A stretch of DNA of 55,703 nt, taken from AC-50 sp035640455 (GTDB taxonomy: Bacteria > Actinomycetota > Thermoleophilia > Gaiellales > Gaiellaceae). Each line of letters opens with the position of its first letter. Positions within the stretch are counted from its first letter, which is position 1. Under the pieces are notes generated by a model, which saw only the letters and a list, made by a program, of their open reading frames with translations, searched no databases and was not told the origin of the DNA. The DNA is taken from positions 1 through 55,703 of the forward strand of contig DASQWB010000033.1 in assembly GCA_035640455.1 (NCBI GenBank). Direction: 5' to 3'. Positions 38,944-46,631 of the stretch are shown piece after piece. The position numbers and the translations under genes were made by a program.

Positions 38944-39230
38944 CGACGCGCGCGGAGCCGTCGCCGCGCGCCCGTCTTTCTCGCCACCTCGAGTAGTTGT
39001 GCCGCCAGGTCGGGCGAAGCCTTCCGCTCGGCACAGGCCGCGCAGGTCGCTTCCGGCGCGTAGTCGAAATCGGCCGGGCCGGTCGTGTAGTCGCCGCAAT
39101 CGGCGGTGTCGATCCCGCACAGCGTGGCCCGCGACTCCACGCGGAGATGGACCACGCCGTCACGGTGGGTGCGCAAGAAGCGCAGTTGCCCTTCCGTTTC
39201 ACGCCGCAGCCCTTCCAGCAGCGACTGCAT
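38940..39230 (-). CDS. Small Cys-containing hypothetical protein
   Basis: A 96-residue protein that I do not recognise. Residues 1-35 are helical and charged (MQSLLEGLRRETEGQLRFLR). The middle has RATLCGIDTADCGDYTTGPA and then EATCAACAERKASPDLAAQL, four to five cysteines that could bind zinc. The end is strongly basic (ARRRLRARR). The start ATG 39230 follows AGAAGGGA and lies downstream of a clear promoter. A longer frame from 39287 would begin inside the -35 box and is rejected. The last bases overlap the convergent protease gene. Confidence 0.65.
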   Translation of the reverse strand: MQSLLEGLRRETEGQLRFLRTHRDGVVHLRVESRATLCGIDTADCGDYTTGPADFDYAPEATCAACAERKASPDLAAQLLEVARKTGARRRLRARR

Positions 39231-39258
39231 TCCCTTCTCTCCCAAGACCGCTATACGG

Positions 39259-39287
39259 GTCATACGTGTCGAGCATGTGACTGTCAA
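39259..39287 (-). promoter_or_regulatory. Promoter TTGACA-17-TATGAC
   Basis: The minus strand has TTGACA (39282-39287), 17 bp, and TATGAC (39259-39264). Transcription should begin near 39252, giving a 5' leader of about 20 nt with the AGAAGGGA ribosome binding site of the 96-residue gene. Confidence 0.7.
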
Positions 39288-39335
39288 ACGCCACCCGCGC
39301 GCCGCCCTAGCACCTCCGGCGCGGACCTGTCGCGA

Positions 39336-39364
39336 TTGACACCATCCGACGCACCATTGAGACT
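39336..39364 (+). promoter_or_regulatory. Promoter TTGACA-17-GAGACT for a possibly leaderless secreted-protein gene
   Basis: TTGACA (39336-39341), 17 bp, then GAGACT (39359-39364), one mismatch from the TAGACT type of -10 box. The ATG at 39374 lies nine to ten bases after the -10 box, so the mRNA would start at or near its first codon. Confidence 0.45.
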
Positions 39365-39373
39365 GTGTCGGGG

Positions 39374-39967
39374 ATGCGGGCGGGGAGGCTCAGGAATGTC
39401 GCGTTGGCGGCGGTAGCGGTCGTCGTGTTCCTGATGCCCGCGACGGCTCCGGCCGCGCCGATCCTCGAGAGCGTGACGGCCGCCGGCCCCGCGGTCAGCG
39501 GAACGCTGCAGGGCGCCTCAGACTGGTCGCCGGCCGTCCAGAACTGCGGTCTCGAGCCGGCGTCGTCGTTCGCCGTCGAAGGGACGTTCGACGCGAGCTT
39601 CATTGGGCGCGGCACGTATTCGGGGCAGATCCTCAGGACGTCCAGCGGCGCCTGCCCCTCCGGCTTCGACAGCGGCCCCGCGTTCTCGGTCGGCGGTGCG
39701 CTGACCTTCTCCGGCCCCGGCGGAAGCTTCGTCGCCACGATCGCCGACGGCAGCACAGGCTCCGCCTTCGAGAGTCCGCACACGACGGACTACGACTTCC
39801 AACTCCTGCTCACGATCACGGGCGGCACCCACCGCTACGCAAAGGTGGGCGGAAATCTCACGCTCACCTACAACACGAGCGCCAACTTCGTCTCTCCCTG
39901 CCCGTGCCCGTCCGACCACGGAACGCTCAGCGGCTCCGTGGTGCTCGGCGCCGGCTCCGGAACCTGA
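39374..39967 (+). CDS. Secreted hypothetical protein
   Basis: A 197-residue protein with an N-terminal signal peptide (MRAGRLRNVALAAVAVVVFL, cleavage near APAAP). The mature part is glycine/serine/threonine-rich and beta-type (FIGRGTYSGQILRTSSGACP, GALTFSGPGGSFVATIADGS, YDFQLLLTITGGTHRYAKVG). Four cysteines may pair, including a CPCP near the end. I do not recognise the family. GTG 39365 is an in-frame alternative start, but the promoter position favours ATG 39374. Next on the opposite strand is the broken methyltransferase gene. Confidence 0.65.
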   Translation: MRAGRLRNVALAAVAVVVFLMPATAPAAPILESVTAAGPAVSGTLQGASDWSPAVQNCGLEPASSFAVEGTFDASFIGRGTYSGQILRTSSGACPSGFDSGPAFSVGGALTFSGPGGSFVATIADGSTGSAFESPHTTDYDFQLLLTITGGTHRYAKVGGNLTLTYNTSANFVSPCPCPSDHGTLSGSVVLGAGSGT

Positions 39968-40004
39968 CCTAGAAGCGTCCAGCTTTCCGCACGACGCAGA
40001 CGAC

Positions 40005-40664
40005 TCAGTCGCCGCCGCCTCCGTGGTCCCTGAAGGCCTCGATGGTCGCGGAGCCGCCCACCGCCTCGGGCAACGTCGTGCTTTCCGGCCTTGTTCCAGA
40101 GCACGGAGCGGCCGTCCTCGAGGTCGAAGTTCCACTGGTGGAAGCCCGAGTAGGCCTGGTGCACGCCTTCGGCGCGGACGTGACGCGTGACGACGAAGCC
40201 GCCCGGCTTCACGACGGCGAGCATGTTGCGGAGGATCGTCAGCGGGTCGTAGCTGTGGTCGAGCGAGTTGCGCGCGTAGGCGACGTCGAACGTCTCCGGG
40301 CGGAACTTGCCGAGCAGCTCCTCGCCCGCGCAGAGCTGCGTCCGGACCGGCGCTCGCCCAGGAAGGTGAGCGGCCCCGCGCCGACGTCGAGGATCGCGAC
40401 GGGATCGGCGTCGAGCTCCGGCAGTCGATCCACGATGAGCGGCTCCTCGAGCGGAGCGTCCACGTCGAGCCGTCGCCGGTAGTCGTCCGGCCACAGGTAG
40501 CTGCGGGTCTCGAACCAGCGCCTCCAGAACTCGAGCTCGTGGCTCACGCCCTTCGCGCGCCACACGACCTTCCGAGCCGTGACCGTCCGGAGCAAGGCTT
40601 TGCGCAGCGGCGAGCGGAGCGACAGCGGGATGCGCCGCCACGCGGCGCTAGCGAACCATCTCAA
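40005..40664 (-). pseudogene. Broken SAM-dependent methyltransferase gene
   Basis: Leftward, starting near TTG 40664 inside the end of the HYR gene. The first frame gives a normal N-terminus (LRSPLRKALLRTVTARKVVW, then LEFWRRWFETRSYLWPDDYR) up to the SAM motif ILDVGAGPLTFLGE. Near 40345-40360 the sense moves to another frame (APVRTQLCAGEELLGKF, then FDVAYARNSLDHSYDPLTIL and VVKPGGFVVTRHVRAEGV). About 30 residues expected between motif I and this part are absent, so a deletion accompanied the shift. Near 40068 a second shift leads to EAVGGSATIEAFRDHGGGGD and a stop at 40005. Sequencing error alone would not explain the missing segment. Confidence 0.7.
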
Positions 40665-42861
40665 AGCCGCTCGTCCCGAGCATCGGCCCGTATTTGCTGG
40701 CCGCCTTCGGGCCGATGCCCGGCCACACGTACCAGCGGTACGCGCCCTTCGTCAGGCGATAGCGCTTCCCCCGATACTTCCACCCCTTGCTGAGCAGGAG
40801 GGAGGGCTTCGCCGGCCACACGCTCAGCATCTTCACCGTCCCGCGGAAGAGCTGGACGTTGTAGTAGCGGGCCCCCGCGACCGCGACCCAGACGAGCTTC
40901 GGCGGCGAGGTCAGCTTCGCGCCGTCGGGCGGTGAGACGAGGAGGACGCGCTTCGGCGTCGCCGTCACAGCGACCCCTGACGAGCTGTTTCCGGCGTGGT
41001 CGACGCTCGTCAGGACGTAGCGGTACTCGACCTTGTTCTGGACGCTTCGGTCGGCGAACGTCTTCGCCTTCCCCGTGTAGATCGTCGTCTGGCGAGACCC
41101 CGGCGCGACGCCGGACCGGAGGATCTCGACGTGGTCGAAGTCCTTCGCCTTCGGGAGCTTCCACGTGAGCCGCACGAGCTTGTTGCCGACGGTGACCTTG
41201 AGGCCGCTGACGTCGTCGGGCGGCGTGCGGTCGACGACGGGCGGCGGCGGCTGCGGCGTGCCCGGCGGCGGCTGCGGCCGCACGGTCAGCACCGCGGTCG
41301 CGCGGGCGCTGTTCCCGCTCGCGTCGGTTGCCGTGAACGTGATCGTCGTCGCTCCGACCGGCAGCACCGCCGGCGCGTCGTTCGTGATCGTCGGGTGCGG
41401 ATCGACGATGTCGCTCGCCGAGGCTGCGGCGAGGAACGCCTGGACCGGATCCGACGCCGAGGGGATGCCGGTGTCGCTCGTGGCGTTCACGAAGCTTGCG
41501 GGCGGAACGACGATTCGCGGCGGCGTCGTGTCGACGACGGTGACGTCGAAGCTCGCGGAGGCAGTGTTCCCGTGCGAGTCGGTCGCCGTGCACGTCACCC
41601 TCGTCCTACCGAGCGGGAAGGTTTTCCCCGAGCCCGGCGTGCAGGTGACGGGGAGCGGCCCGTCGAGGTCGTCGACGGCCGTCGGCAGGACGTAGTTGAC
41701 GTGGGAGCCGTCGGGGCCGTCGGCCTCGCGAGTGGAACTCGCCGGGACGCCGGTGAGCACGGGCAGCGTGGTGTCGGTGAGGACGACCGTGACGGCGAAC
41801 GTCTTCTGCGCCGTGTTCGAGTGGGCGTCGGTCGCGGTGCAGGTGACCGTCGTCGTCCCGACCGGGAAGGTCGTCCCCGAGGCAGGGCTGCAGCTCGGCG
41901 CGATCGGCCCGTCGAGGTTGTCGGAGGCGCTTGCGGAGTAGGTGACGACGGCGCCGCCCGGATTCCCCGTCGTGACCGTGAAGTCCCCCGGAGCTGTCAG
42001 CACCGGCGGCGTCGTGTCGACGAGGTCGACCTCGACGTGGAAGGAGCCCGAGGTCGAGTTTCCGTGCGAGTCGGTGGCGGTGCACGAGACCGTCGTCGTC
42101 CCGATCGGGAAGGTGCTCCCGGACGGCGGCGAGCAGCTCGGCGCGATCGGGCCGTCGACGTCGTCGTTCGCGCTCGCGCTGTAGGTGACGACCTTGCCGC
42201 CCGCGCTCTCGCTCGTCGTCGTGATGTCGGACGGGAGCGTCAGCACCGGCGGCGTCGTGTCGACGATGCTGACGGTGACCGAGAACGAGGCCGAGCCGGT
42301 GTTGCCGTGAGCGTCGGTCGCGGTGCAGGTGACGGTCGTCGTCCCCACGGGGAAGTTGCTGCCCGACGCCGGGCTGCACGTGGGTGTGAGATCGCCGTCG
42401 ACGACGTCGTGGGCCGTCGCCGCAGGATAGGCGACGGTCGTGCCGCCGGGATTGGTCGTCGTCGCGGTCTGATCGCCCGGAACCGACACGCTCGGGGGCG
42501 TCGTGTCCTGGATCGTGATCGTGGCCGACTTCGACACCGGCGTGCCGTCGAGCGTCGTCGTCTGACACGTGACGGTCGTCGTCCCGAGCGGATAGTGGCC
42601 CGTGACGTCGAAGTCGCCGGTGCCGGCCGTCCCGGCCGGGATGTCGCAGGTAGCTGGGAGCGGCGTGCCGGTGTCGGGATCGAACGCCTTGACGTTGTAC
42701 GTGGCGTCGGCCCCGTCGGGCCCCGTCGCCTCCGCGGTCGCGTCGGTGACGCGAAGCGGCGGTGGCGCAGAGCTCCCGGCGCTCGGAACGAGCAGGCAGA
42801 GCACGATGGGCAGGACGAGAAAGACTCGCCGAGGCCAACCGCCTCTGTTGATGCTCCGCAA
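40648..42861 (-). CDS. Secreted protein with tandem HYR (hyalin-type) repeats and a fibronectin-type end
   Basis: About 737 residues. Signal peptide: RRVFLVLPIVLCLLVPSAGS. Four to five HYR-type beta-sandwich repeats of about 85 residues follow, marked by DTTPPVLTLP-like openings and GTTTVTCTATDAHGNTGSAS closings. A proline-rich linker (PQPPPGTPQPPPPVVDRTPP) leads to a fibronectin-III-like domain (VRLTWKLPKAKDFDHVEILR) and a last beta domain ending in GPMLGTSGFEMVR. HYR repeats are extracellular adhesion or spacer domains. No catalytic motif and no LPxTG signal are seen. The frame has no ATG at the right place; TTG 42861 gives the full signal peptide. The repeat coding sequence is itself about 80% similar between units. 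Confidence 0.82.
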   Translation of the reverse strand: MRSINRGGWPRRVFLVLPIVLCLLVPSAGSSAPPPLRVTDATAEATGPDGADATYNVKAFDPDTGTPLPATCDIPAGTAGTGDFDVTGHYPLGTTTVTCQTTTLDGTPVSKSATITIQDTTPPSVSVPGDQTATTTNPGGTTVAYPAATAHDVVDGDLTPTCSPASGSNFPVGTTTVTCTATDAHGNTGSASFSVTVSIVDTTPPVLTLPSDITTTSESAGGKVVTYSASANDDVDGPIAPSCSPPSGSTFPIGTTTVSCTATDSHGNSTSGSFHVEVDLVDTTPPVLTAPGDFTVTTGNPGGAVVTYSASASDNLDGPIAPSCSPASGTTFPVGTTTVTCTATDAHSNTAQKTFAVTVVLTDTTLPVLTGVPASSTREADGPDGSHVNYVLPTAVDDLDGPLPVTCTPGSGKTFPLGRTRVTCTATDSHGNTASASFDVTVVDTTPPRIVVPPASFVNATSDTGIPSASDPVQAFLAAASASDIVDPHPTITNDAPAVLPVGATTITFTATDASGNSARATAVLTVRPQPPPGTPQPPPPVVDRTPPDDVSGLKVTVGNKLVRLTWKLPKAKDFDHVEILRSGVAPGSRQTTIYTGKAKTFADRSVQNKVEYRYVLTSVDHAGNSSSGVAVTATPKRVLLVSPPDGAKLTSPPKLVWVAVAGARYYNVQLFRGTVKMLSVWPAKPSLLLSKGWKYRGKRYRLTKGAYRWYVWPGIGPKAASKYGPMLGTSGFEMVR

Positions 42862-42999
42862 GCTGTCGATGGTGCTCCCCCTCGCGGCCCCGGGTCGGAA
42901 CCGAAATCGTGCGTCGCAAAGGTATCCGATGTTCAGGCCGGTTGGAAGTAGCTGGAGGGCACGACAGTTCCGACTTGAAGAAATACGTTCGAAGATGAG

Positions 43000-43167
43000 A
43001 TGCTTCGTGCCAAGGGAGAGGTGGAACTGCGGCTCAACACCGGTCTGCTGCGGCGGGCGCGTCGGCGACGCTCGCACCTCGGGCGCGCCGTCGTCACGCT
43101 CGGCTTCTGGCTCGTGCCCTGTCTGCTCGTCCTCGGGCTCGCCTACCTCGTCGCCAGCCGCGGCTAG
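43000..43167 (+). CDS. 55-residue basic membrane peptide
   Basis: A short frame from ATG 43000 to TAG 43167. The first half is basic (LLRRARRRRSHLGR), the second a membrane helix (VVTLGFWLVPCLLVLGLAYL) ending in VASRG. Third-position GC is as high as in the neighbouring genes, which supports coding. GTG 43021 after AAGGGAGAG is an alternative start. It precedes a rightward chain of three genes but is separated from it by 88 bp. Function unknown. Confidence 0.45.
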   Translation: MLRAKGEVELRLNTGLLRRARRRRSHLGRAVVTLGFWLVPCLLVLGLAYLVASRG

Positions 43168-43193
43168 CGAACGCCTCGTCGGCGCCTCAGGGG

Positions 43194-43222
43194 GTGACCG
43201 GACGGCACAAGGGTGCTACCGT
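43194..43222 (+). promoter_or_regulatory. Candidate promoter GTGACC-17-TACCGT
   Basis: GTGACC (43194-43199), a 17-bp spacer and TACCGT (43217-43222) precede the proline-rich membrane protein gene. Transcription would start near 43229, leaving room for the GGAGGGGG ribosome binding site. The match is moderate. Confidence 0.4.
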
Positions 43223-43255
43223 GGCCCCGTCTGGGGATTGGGCAAGGAGGGGGTA

Positions 43256-43999
43256 TTGCAGGAGCGACGAGGACAGGCCGGCCGTGTGGTCGCGATCGTC
43301 TTCGTCGTGGCGGTCGTCGCCTTTGCCGGGCTGGCGACCTCCGCGGCGCTCGCGGGCAGGGGATTCGCGTCGATCCTGACAACGACCATCGCTCCGGAGC
43401 CCGCGCCGCCGACGACCGCTCCCTCGCCCGACCCCGCGCCGAAGCCGCCTCCGCCGCCGCCCGCGCCCCGGCACGTCTCGCCGCCTCCGCCTCCCCCGCC
43501 GCCGCCCGCGCCGGTGCACGTCTCGCCGCCCCCGGCTCCGGTCGCGACGCCGCCGCCGGTCGTGACGCCGCCGCCCGCGCCCGTCCAGGTCGCGCCTCCC
43601 CCGCCCCCGGTTACGCACGCGCTCGCGCTGAAGCCCAAGCCGAAGCCCCGTCACGTGCATCGCCGCGTCCTCCGACCCGCCGAGCCTGTCCCGATCAGCC
43701 GCGCCTCGGGTGGTCCTGCGCCGTCGGCCGTGAACGTGGTCTTCACACCCGCGGCCTCCTACTCGAGAGCCGTCGCGACCACCGTCGCCACGGGCACTCC
43801 AGGCCCCTCCCGGGCGCGTCTCTTCTTCCTCGCGGCCGTGGCCCTGGGTCTCCTGCTCGTGGTTGCCGCGGCCCTGCCGGGGCACGCTCTCCGGCCGGCG
43901 CTCGTGCACGAGGTCGTCGTCGTCCACCGGATCGACCTCGTCCTCGTCGGCGTCTCGATCGTCCTGATCGTCGGGACGCTCTACCTGCTCGCCGGCTAG
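43256..43999 (+). CDS. Proline-rich membrane protein
   Basis: A 247-residue protein from TTG 43256, preceded by AAGGAGGGGG. Layout: a membrane helix (about 10-33, VVAIVFVVAVVAFAGLATSA), a long extracellular proline-rich stretch of about 100 residues (PKPPPPPPAPRHVSPPPPPP and similar), a basic patch (KPKPKPRHVHRRVLRP), then two C-terminal helices (ARLFFLAAVALGLLLVVAAA and IDLVLVGVSIVLIVGTLYLL). The proline stretch could span or bind the cell wall. No enzyme motif is present. The GMC oxidoreductase gene follows 23 bp later, so the two are probably co-transcribed. Confidence 0.7.
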   Translation: MQERRGQAGRVVAIVFVVAVVAFAGLATSAALAGRGFASILTTTIAPEPAPPTTAPSPDPAPKPPPPPPAPRHVSPPPPPPPPPAPVHVSPPPAPVATPPPVVTPPPAPVQVAPPPPPVTHALALKPKPKPRHVHRRVLRPAEPVPISRASGGPAPSAVNVVFTPAASYSRAVATTVATGTPGPSRARLFFLAAVALGLLLVVAAALPGHALRPALVHEVVVVHRIDLVLVGVSIVLIVGTLYLLAG

Positions 44000-44022
44000 C
44001 GCCGCGCCAGCCGGAGGGAGTC

Positions 44023-45642
44023 GTGCTCGTCGACGCGCGGAGCCTCGCCGCCGGAGCCAGCCTGGAAGCCGACGTCTGCGTCGTCGGAGCCGGGCCGGCC
44101 GGCCTCGCGGTGACCTCGGAGCTCGACGGGCGCGGGCCGAGCGTGGTCGTGCTCGCCGGGTCGGCGGAGGCCACGCCCGGCGAGGTCTCCGGCGACCCGT
44201 ACCCGGCGATCGTGGACACGCGCGCCGGCGGCGTCGGCGGCACCGCGGCGCTCTGGGACGCGGAGCTCTCGCCGGGCAGCTTCGGCGCCCGCTACGCGCC
44301 GCTCGCGCCGATCGACTTCGAGGAGCGCGACGGAATCCCCGGAAGCGGCTGGCCGTTCGACCGCAGCGAGCTCGATCCCTTCTACGCTCGTGCCCACGAC
44401 CTCTGCGTCGCCGGGCCGTACGACTACGAGCCGGCGGACGCGGAGGCTCTGCTTTCGGTCGACGGGGTCGCGACCGGCCTCTTTCGCTTCGGCCTTGCCG
44501 AGCCGTTCACGCAGGCGCAGCGGGACCGCCTCGCGCAGAGCGACGCGGTTCGCGTCCTCACCGACGCGACCGTGACGAGAATCGGCACCGCCGAGGGAGG
44601 CGGCGCCGTCAGCCACGTCGAGGCGGGCTCGGAGCCGGGACAGACGTTCTCCGTTCGAGCGCGTGCCTACGTCCTCGCCGCCGGCGGGATCGAGAACCCG
44701 CGCCTGCTCCTCCTCTCCGGCCTCGGCGCCGGCCGCGACCTCGTGGGGCGCTGCTTCATGGACCACCCCACGATCCGGTGCCGCCTCGAGCTCGAGGGCG
44801 ATGGGGCCGAGCTCGGCTTCTACGACGTGCACGGGCTGGCGCTCGGCCGCCTCGAGCTGCCGGAGGAGACGATGCGGCGAGAAGGCCTCTTGAACGGCGG
44901 CTTCATCCTCGCGCCCGCGCGCGACCGGGAGCTGCGGGCGACCACTGCAGCCAAGGCGATGGTGGACGCGATGCACGAGCGCCGCCTGCCGCCGCAACCG
45001 TTCCGGACGGTGGGGGACGCGCTCGCCGGCATCGACTCGATCGCGTTCGCGGCGCACCGGCGGCTCGCACGTGCCGCACCCGCGCTCGCGCCGAGCCTGC
45101 GCCTCTGGCGCCGCTCTGCGCTCCTCGACACGCTCGGCCTCGGCCCTGTCTCCGGCTGGTCGAGCTTCCGCCAACGCAGCCGCGCCTACGACCTCTACCA
45201 CGTGATCGAGCAGGCCCCCGACCCCGAGCGGCGGGTGACGCTCGGGTCGGAGCGAGATCGCTTCGGCCTCCCGCTTCCGAGCCTGCGCTGGTTCGTCGGG
45301 GCGCGAGAGCTCGAGAGCGCCGAGCGAGCCCAGGAGCTGATGCGGGCCGGCTTCGACCGACACGGCCTCGGCCGCCTTCGGACCGGACGCGAGCTGGCGC
45401 CTGACGGAGATCTCCTGGCGGCGGTCCATCCGAGCGCCCACCACCACCTCGGGACGACGAGGATGCACGAGCCGGAGCGTCACGGCGTGGTCGACGCCGA
45501 CGCCCGTGTCCACGGCCTCGCGAACCTCTTCGTCGCCGGCGGCTCGGTCTTTCCGACGAGCGGCTTCGTGAATCCGACGCTCACGATCGTCGCGCTTGCC
45601 CTTCGCTTGGGCGCCCACCTGCGCCAGGATGTGATGAGGTGA
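44023..45642 (+). CDS. GMC-type FAD-dependent oxidoreductase
   Basis: A 539-residue flavoenzyme. The FAD dinucleotide fold is at the N-terminus (ADVCVVGAGPAGLAVTSELD), with a substrate-contact segment GGVGGTAALWDAELSPGSFG and the second FAD motif VLAAGGIENPRLLLLSGLGA. The C-terminal GMC signature has HPSAHHHLGTTRMHEPERHG with the catalytic His, then NLFVAGGSVFPTSGFVNPTL. GMC enzymes oxidise alcohol or sugar hydroxyls. The position between a wall-type membrane protein and a GT2 gene suggests a sugar or lipid-linked sugar substrate (inference). GTG 44023 follows GGAGGGAG. It overlaps the GT2 gene by GTGA. Confidence 0.88.
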   Translation: MLVDARSLAAGASLEADVCVVGAGPAGLAVTSELDGRGPSVVVLAGSAEATPGEVSGDPYPAIVDTRAGGVGGTAALWDAELSPGSFGARYAPLAPIDFEERDGIPGSGWPFDRSELDPFYARAHDLCVAGPYDYEPADAEALLSVDGVATGLFRFGLAEPFTQAQRDRLAQSDAVRVLTDATVTRIGTAEGGGAVSHVEAGSEPGQTFSVRARAYVLAAGGIENPRLLLLSGLGAGRDLVGRCFMDHPTIRCRLELEGDGAELGFYDVHGLALGRLELPEETMRREGLLNGGFILAPARDRELRATTAAKAMVDAMHERRLPPQPFRTVGDALAGIDSIAFAAHRRLARAAPALAPSLRLWRRSALLDTLGLGPVSGWSSFRQRSRAYDLYHVIEQAPDPERRVTLGSERDRFGLPLPSLRWFVGARELESAERAQELMRAGFDRHGLGRLRTGRELAPDGDLLAAVHPSAHHHLGTTRMHEPERHGVVDADARVHGLANLFVAGGSVFPTSGFVNPTLTIVALALRLGAHLRQDVMR

Positions 45643-46631
45643 GCGAAGAACAGCCTCTCGTCTCGATCTGCATGCCGGCGTTCAACGCGGAGCGCTGGAT
45701 CGCCGTCGCGCTCGAATCGGCGCTCGGGCAGACCTACGCCGACTTCGAGCTCGTCCTCGCCGACAACGGCTCGACCGACCGGACGCTCGAGATCGCGCGG
45801 TCGTTCGATGACCCGCGGATCCGCATCGAGACGGCGACGGAGACGATCGGCGCGGTCGCGAACCACAACCGGGCGATCCGGCTGTCGAGGGGAGCCTTCG
45901 TGAAGCTGCTCCACGCCGACGACCTGCTGCACCCCGACTGCGTCGAGGCGATGGTCGAGCTCGCGTTCTCCGACGACGCGATCGGTCTCGTCTTCGCTCC
46001 CCGGGAGGTGCTGCTGGAGGAGGGCTCCGACCCGGAGTGGGCCGAGCGGTTCGCGCGTCCGCACGAGCGCTTCGAGCGGCTCGAGCAGGTCAGCGAGGGA
46101 CGTGACCTCTTCCGCCAGCTGCTCGCGGCCGGCTTCGAGGAGAACTGGATCGGCGAACCTTCGGCGGTGCTCCTGCGTCGCCGGACGCTCGAGCGCGTCG
46201 GCCTCTTCAACGAGCGCCTCTACCAGATCGCCGACCTCGAGCTCTGGGCGCGGATCGCCTACGACCATCGACTGGCGTTCGTCGACCGGTACCTCTCCGT
46301 CTACCGACACCACGAACAGTCGGGAACGGCCGAGAACGCGCGCGCCCGCCGCGACTGGTTCGATCGGATGTGGCTCCTCGAGGGGCTCTTGACGATTCCC
46401 AACCTGACGGAGGAGGATCGGCGCGACCTCCGCCGCCTCCGCCGAACGACGCTTCGGCAGGCGCTGCGGAGCCAGGTCGGCCGACTCGTGCAGCGACGCT
46501 GGACCCCGGAGCTGCCGTCGTACCTCGCCTACCGCACGCGCGCGGGAGTCGGCGAGCAGCCGAGGCTCCACGAGGCGCTCGACCACTCGGGAGCCGCCGA
46601 GGCTCAGCAGGTCTCGACGCCGGGCAGCTGA
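45639..46631 (+). CDS. Glycosyltransferase family 2
   Basis: A 330-residue GT-A enzyme from GTG 45639. Motifs: VSICMPAFNAERWIAVALES, VLADNGSTDRTLEIARSF, the metal site FVKLLHADDLLHPDCVEAMV, and ERVGLFNERLYQIADLELWA for acceptor binding. It differs from the GT2 pair at 13641 and 16213 and resembles WcaA-like transferases. Its 3' end overlaps the convergent methyltransferase-kinase gene by 28 bp. The sugar is unknown. Confidence 0.9.
   Translation: MSEEQPLVSICMPAFNAERWIAVALESALGQTYADFELVLADNGSTDRTLEIARSFDDPRIRIETATETIGAVANHNRAIRLSRGAFVKLLHADDLLHPDCVEAMVELAFSDDAIGLVFAPREVLLEEGSDPEWAERFARPHERFERLEQVSEGRDLFRQLLAAGFEENWIGEPSAVLLRRRTLERVGLFNERLYQIADLELWARIAYDHRLAFVDRYLSVYRHHEQSGTAENARARRDWFDRMWLLEGLLTIPNLTEEDRRDLRRLRRTTLRQALRSQVGRLVQRRWTPELPSYLAYRTRAGVGEQPRLHEALDHSGAAEAQQVSTPGS

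Noticed and set aside
39231..39287. Longer start for the 96-residue Cys protein
   Set aside because: It would begin inside the -35 box of its own promoter; ATG 39230 has a good ribosome binding site.
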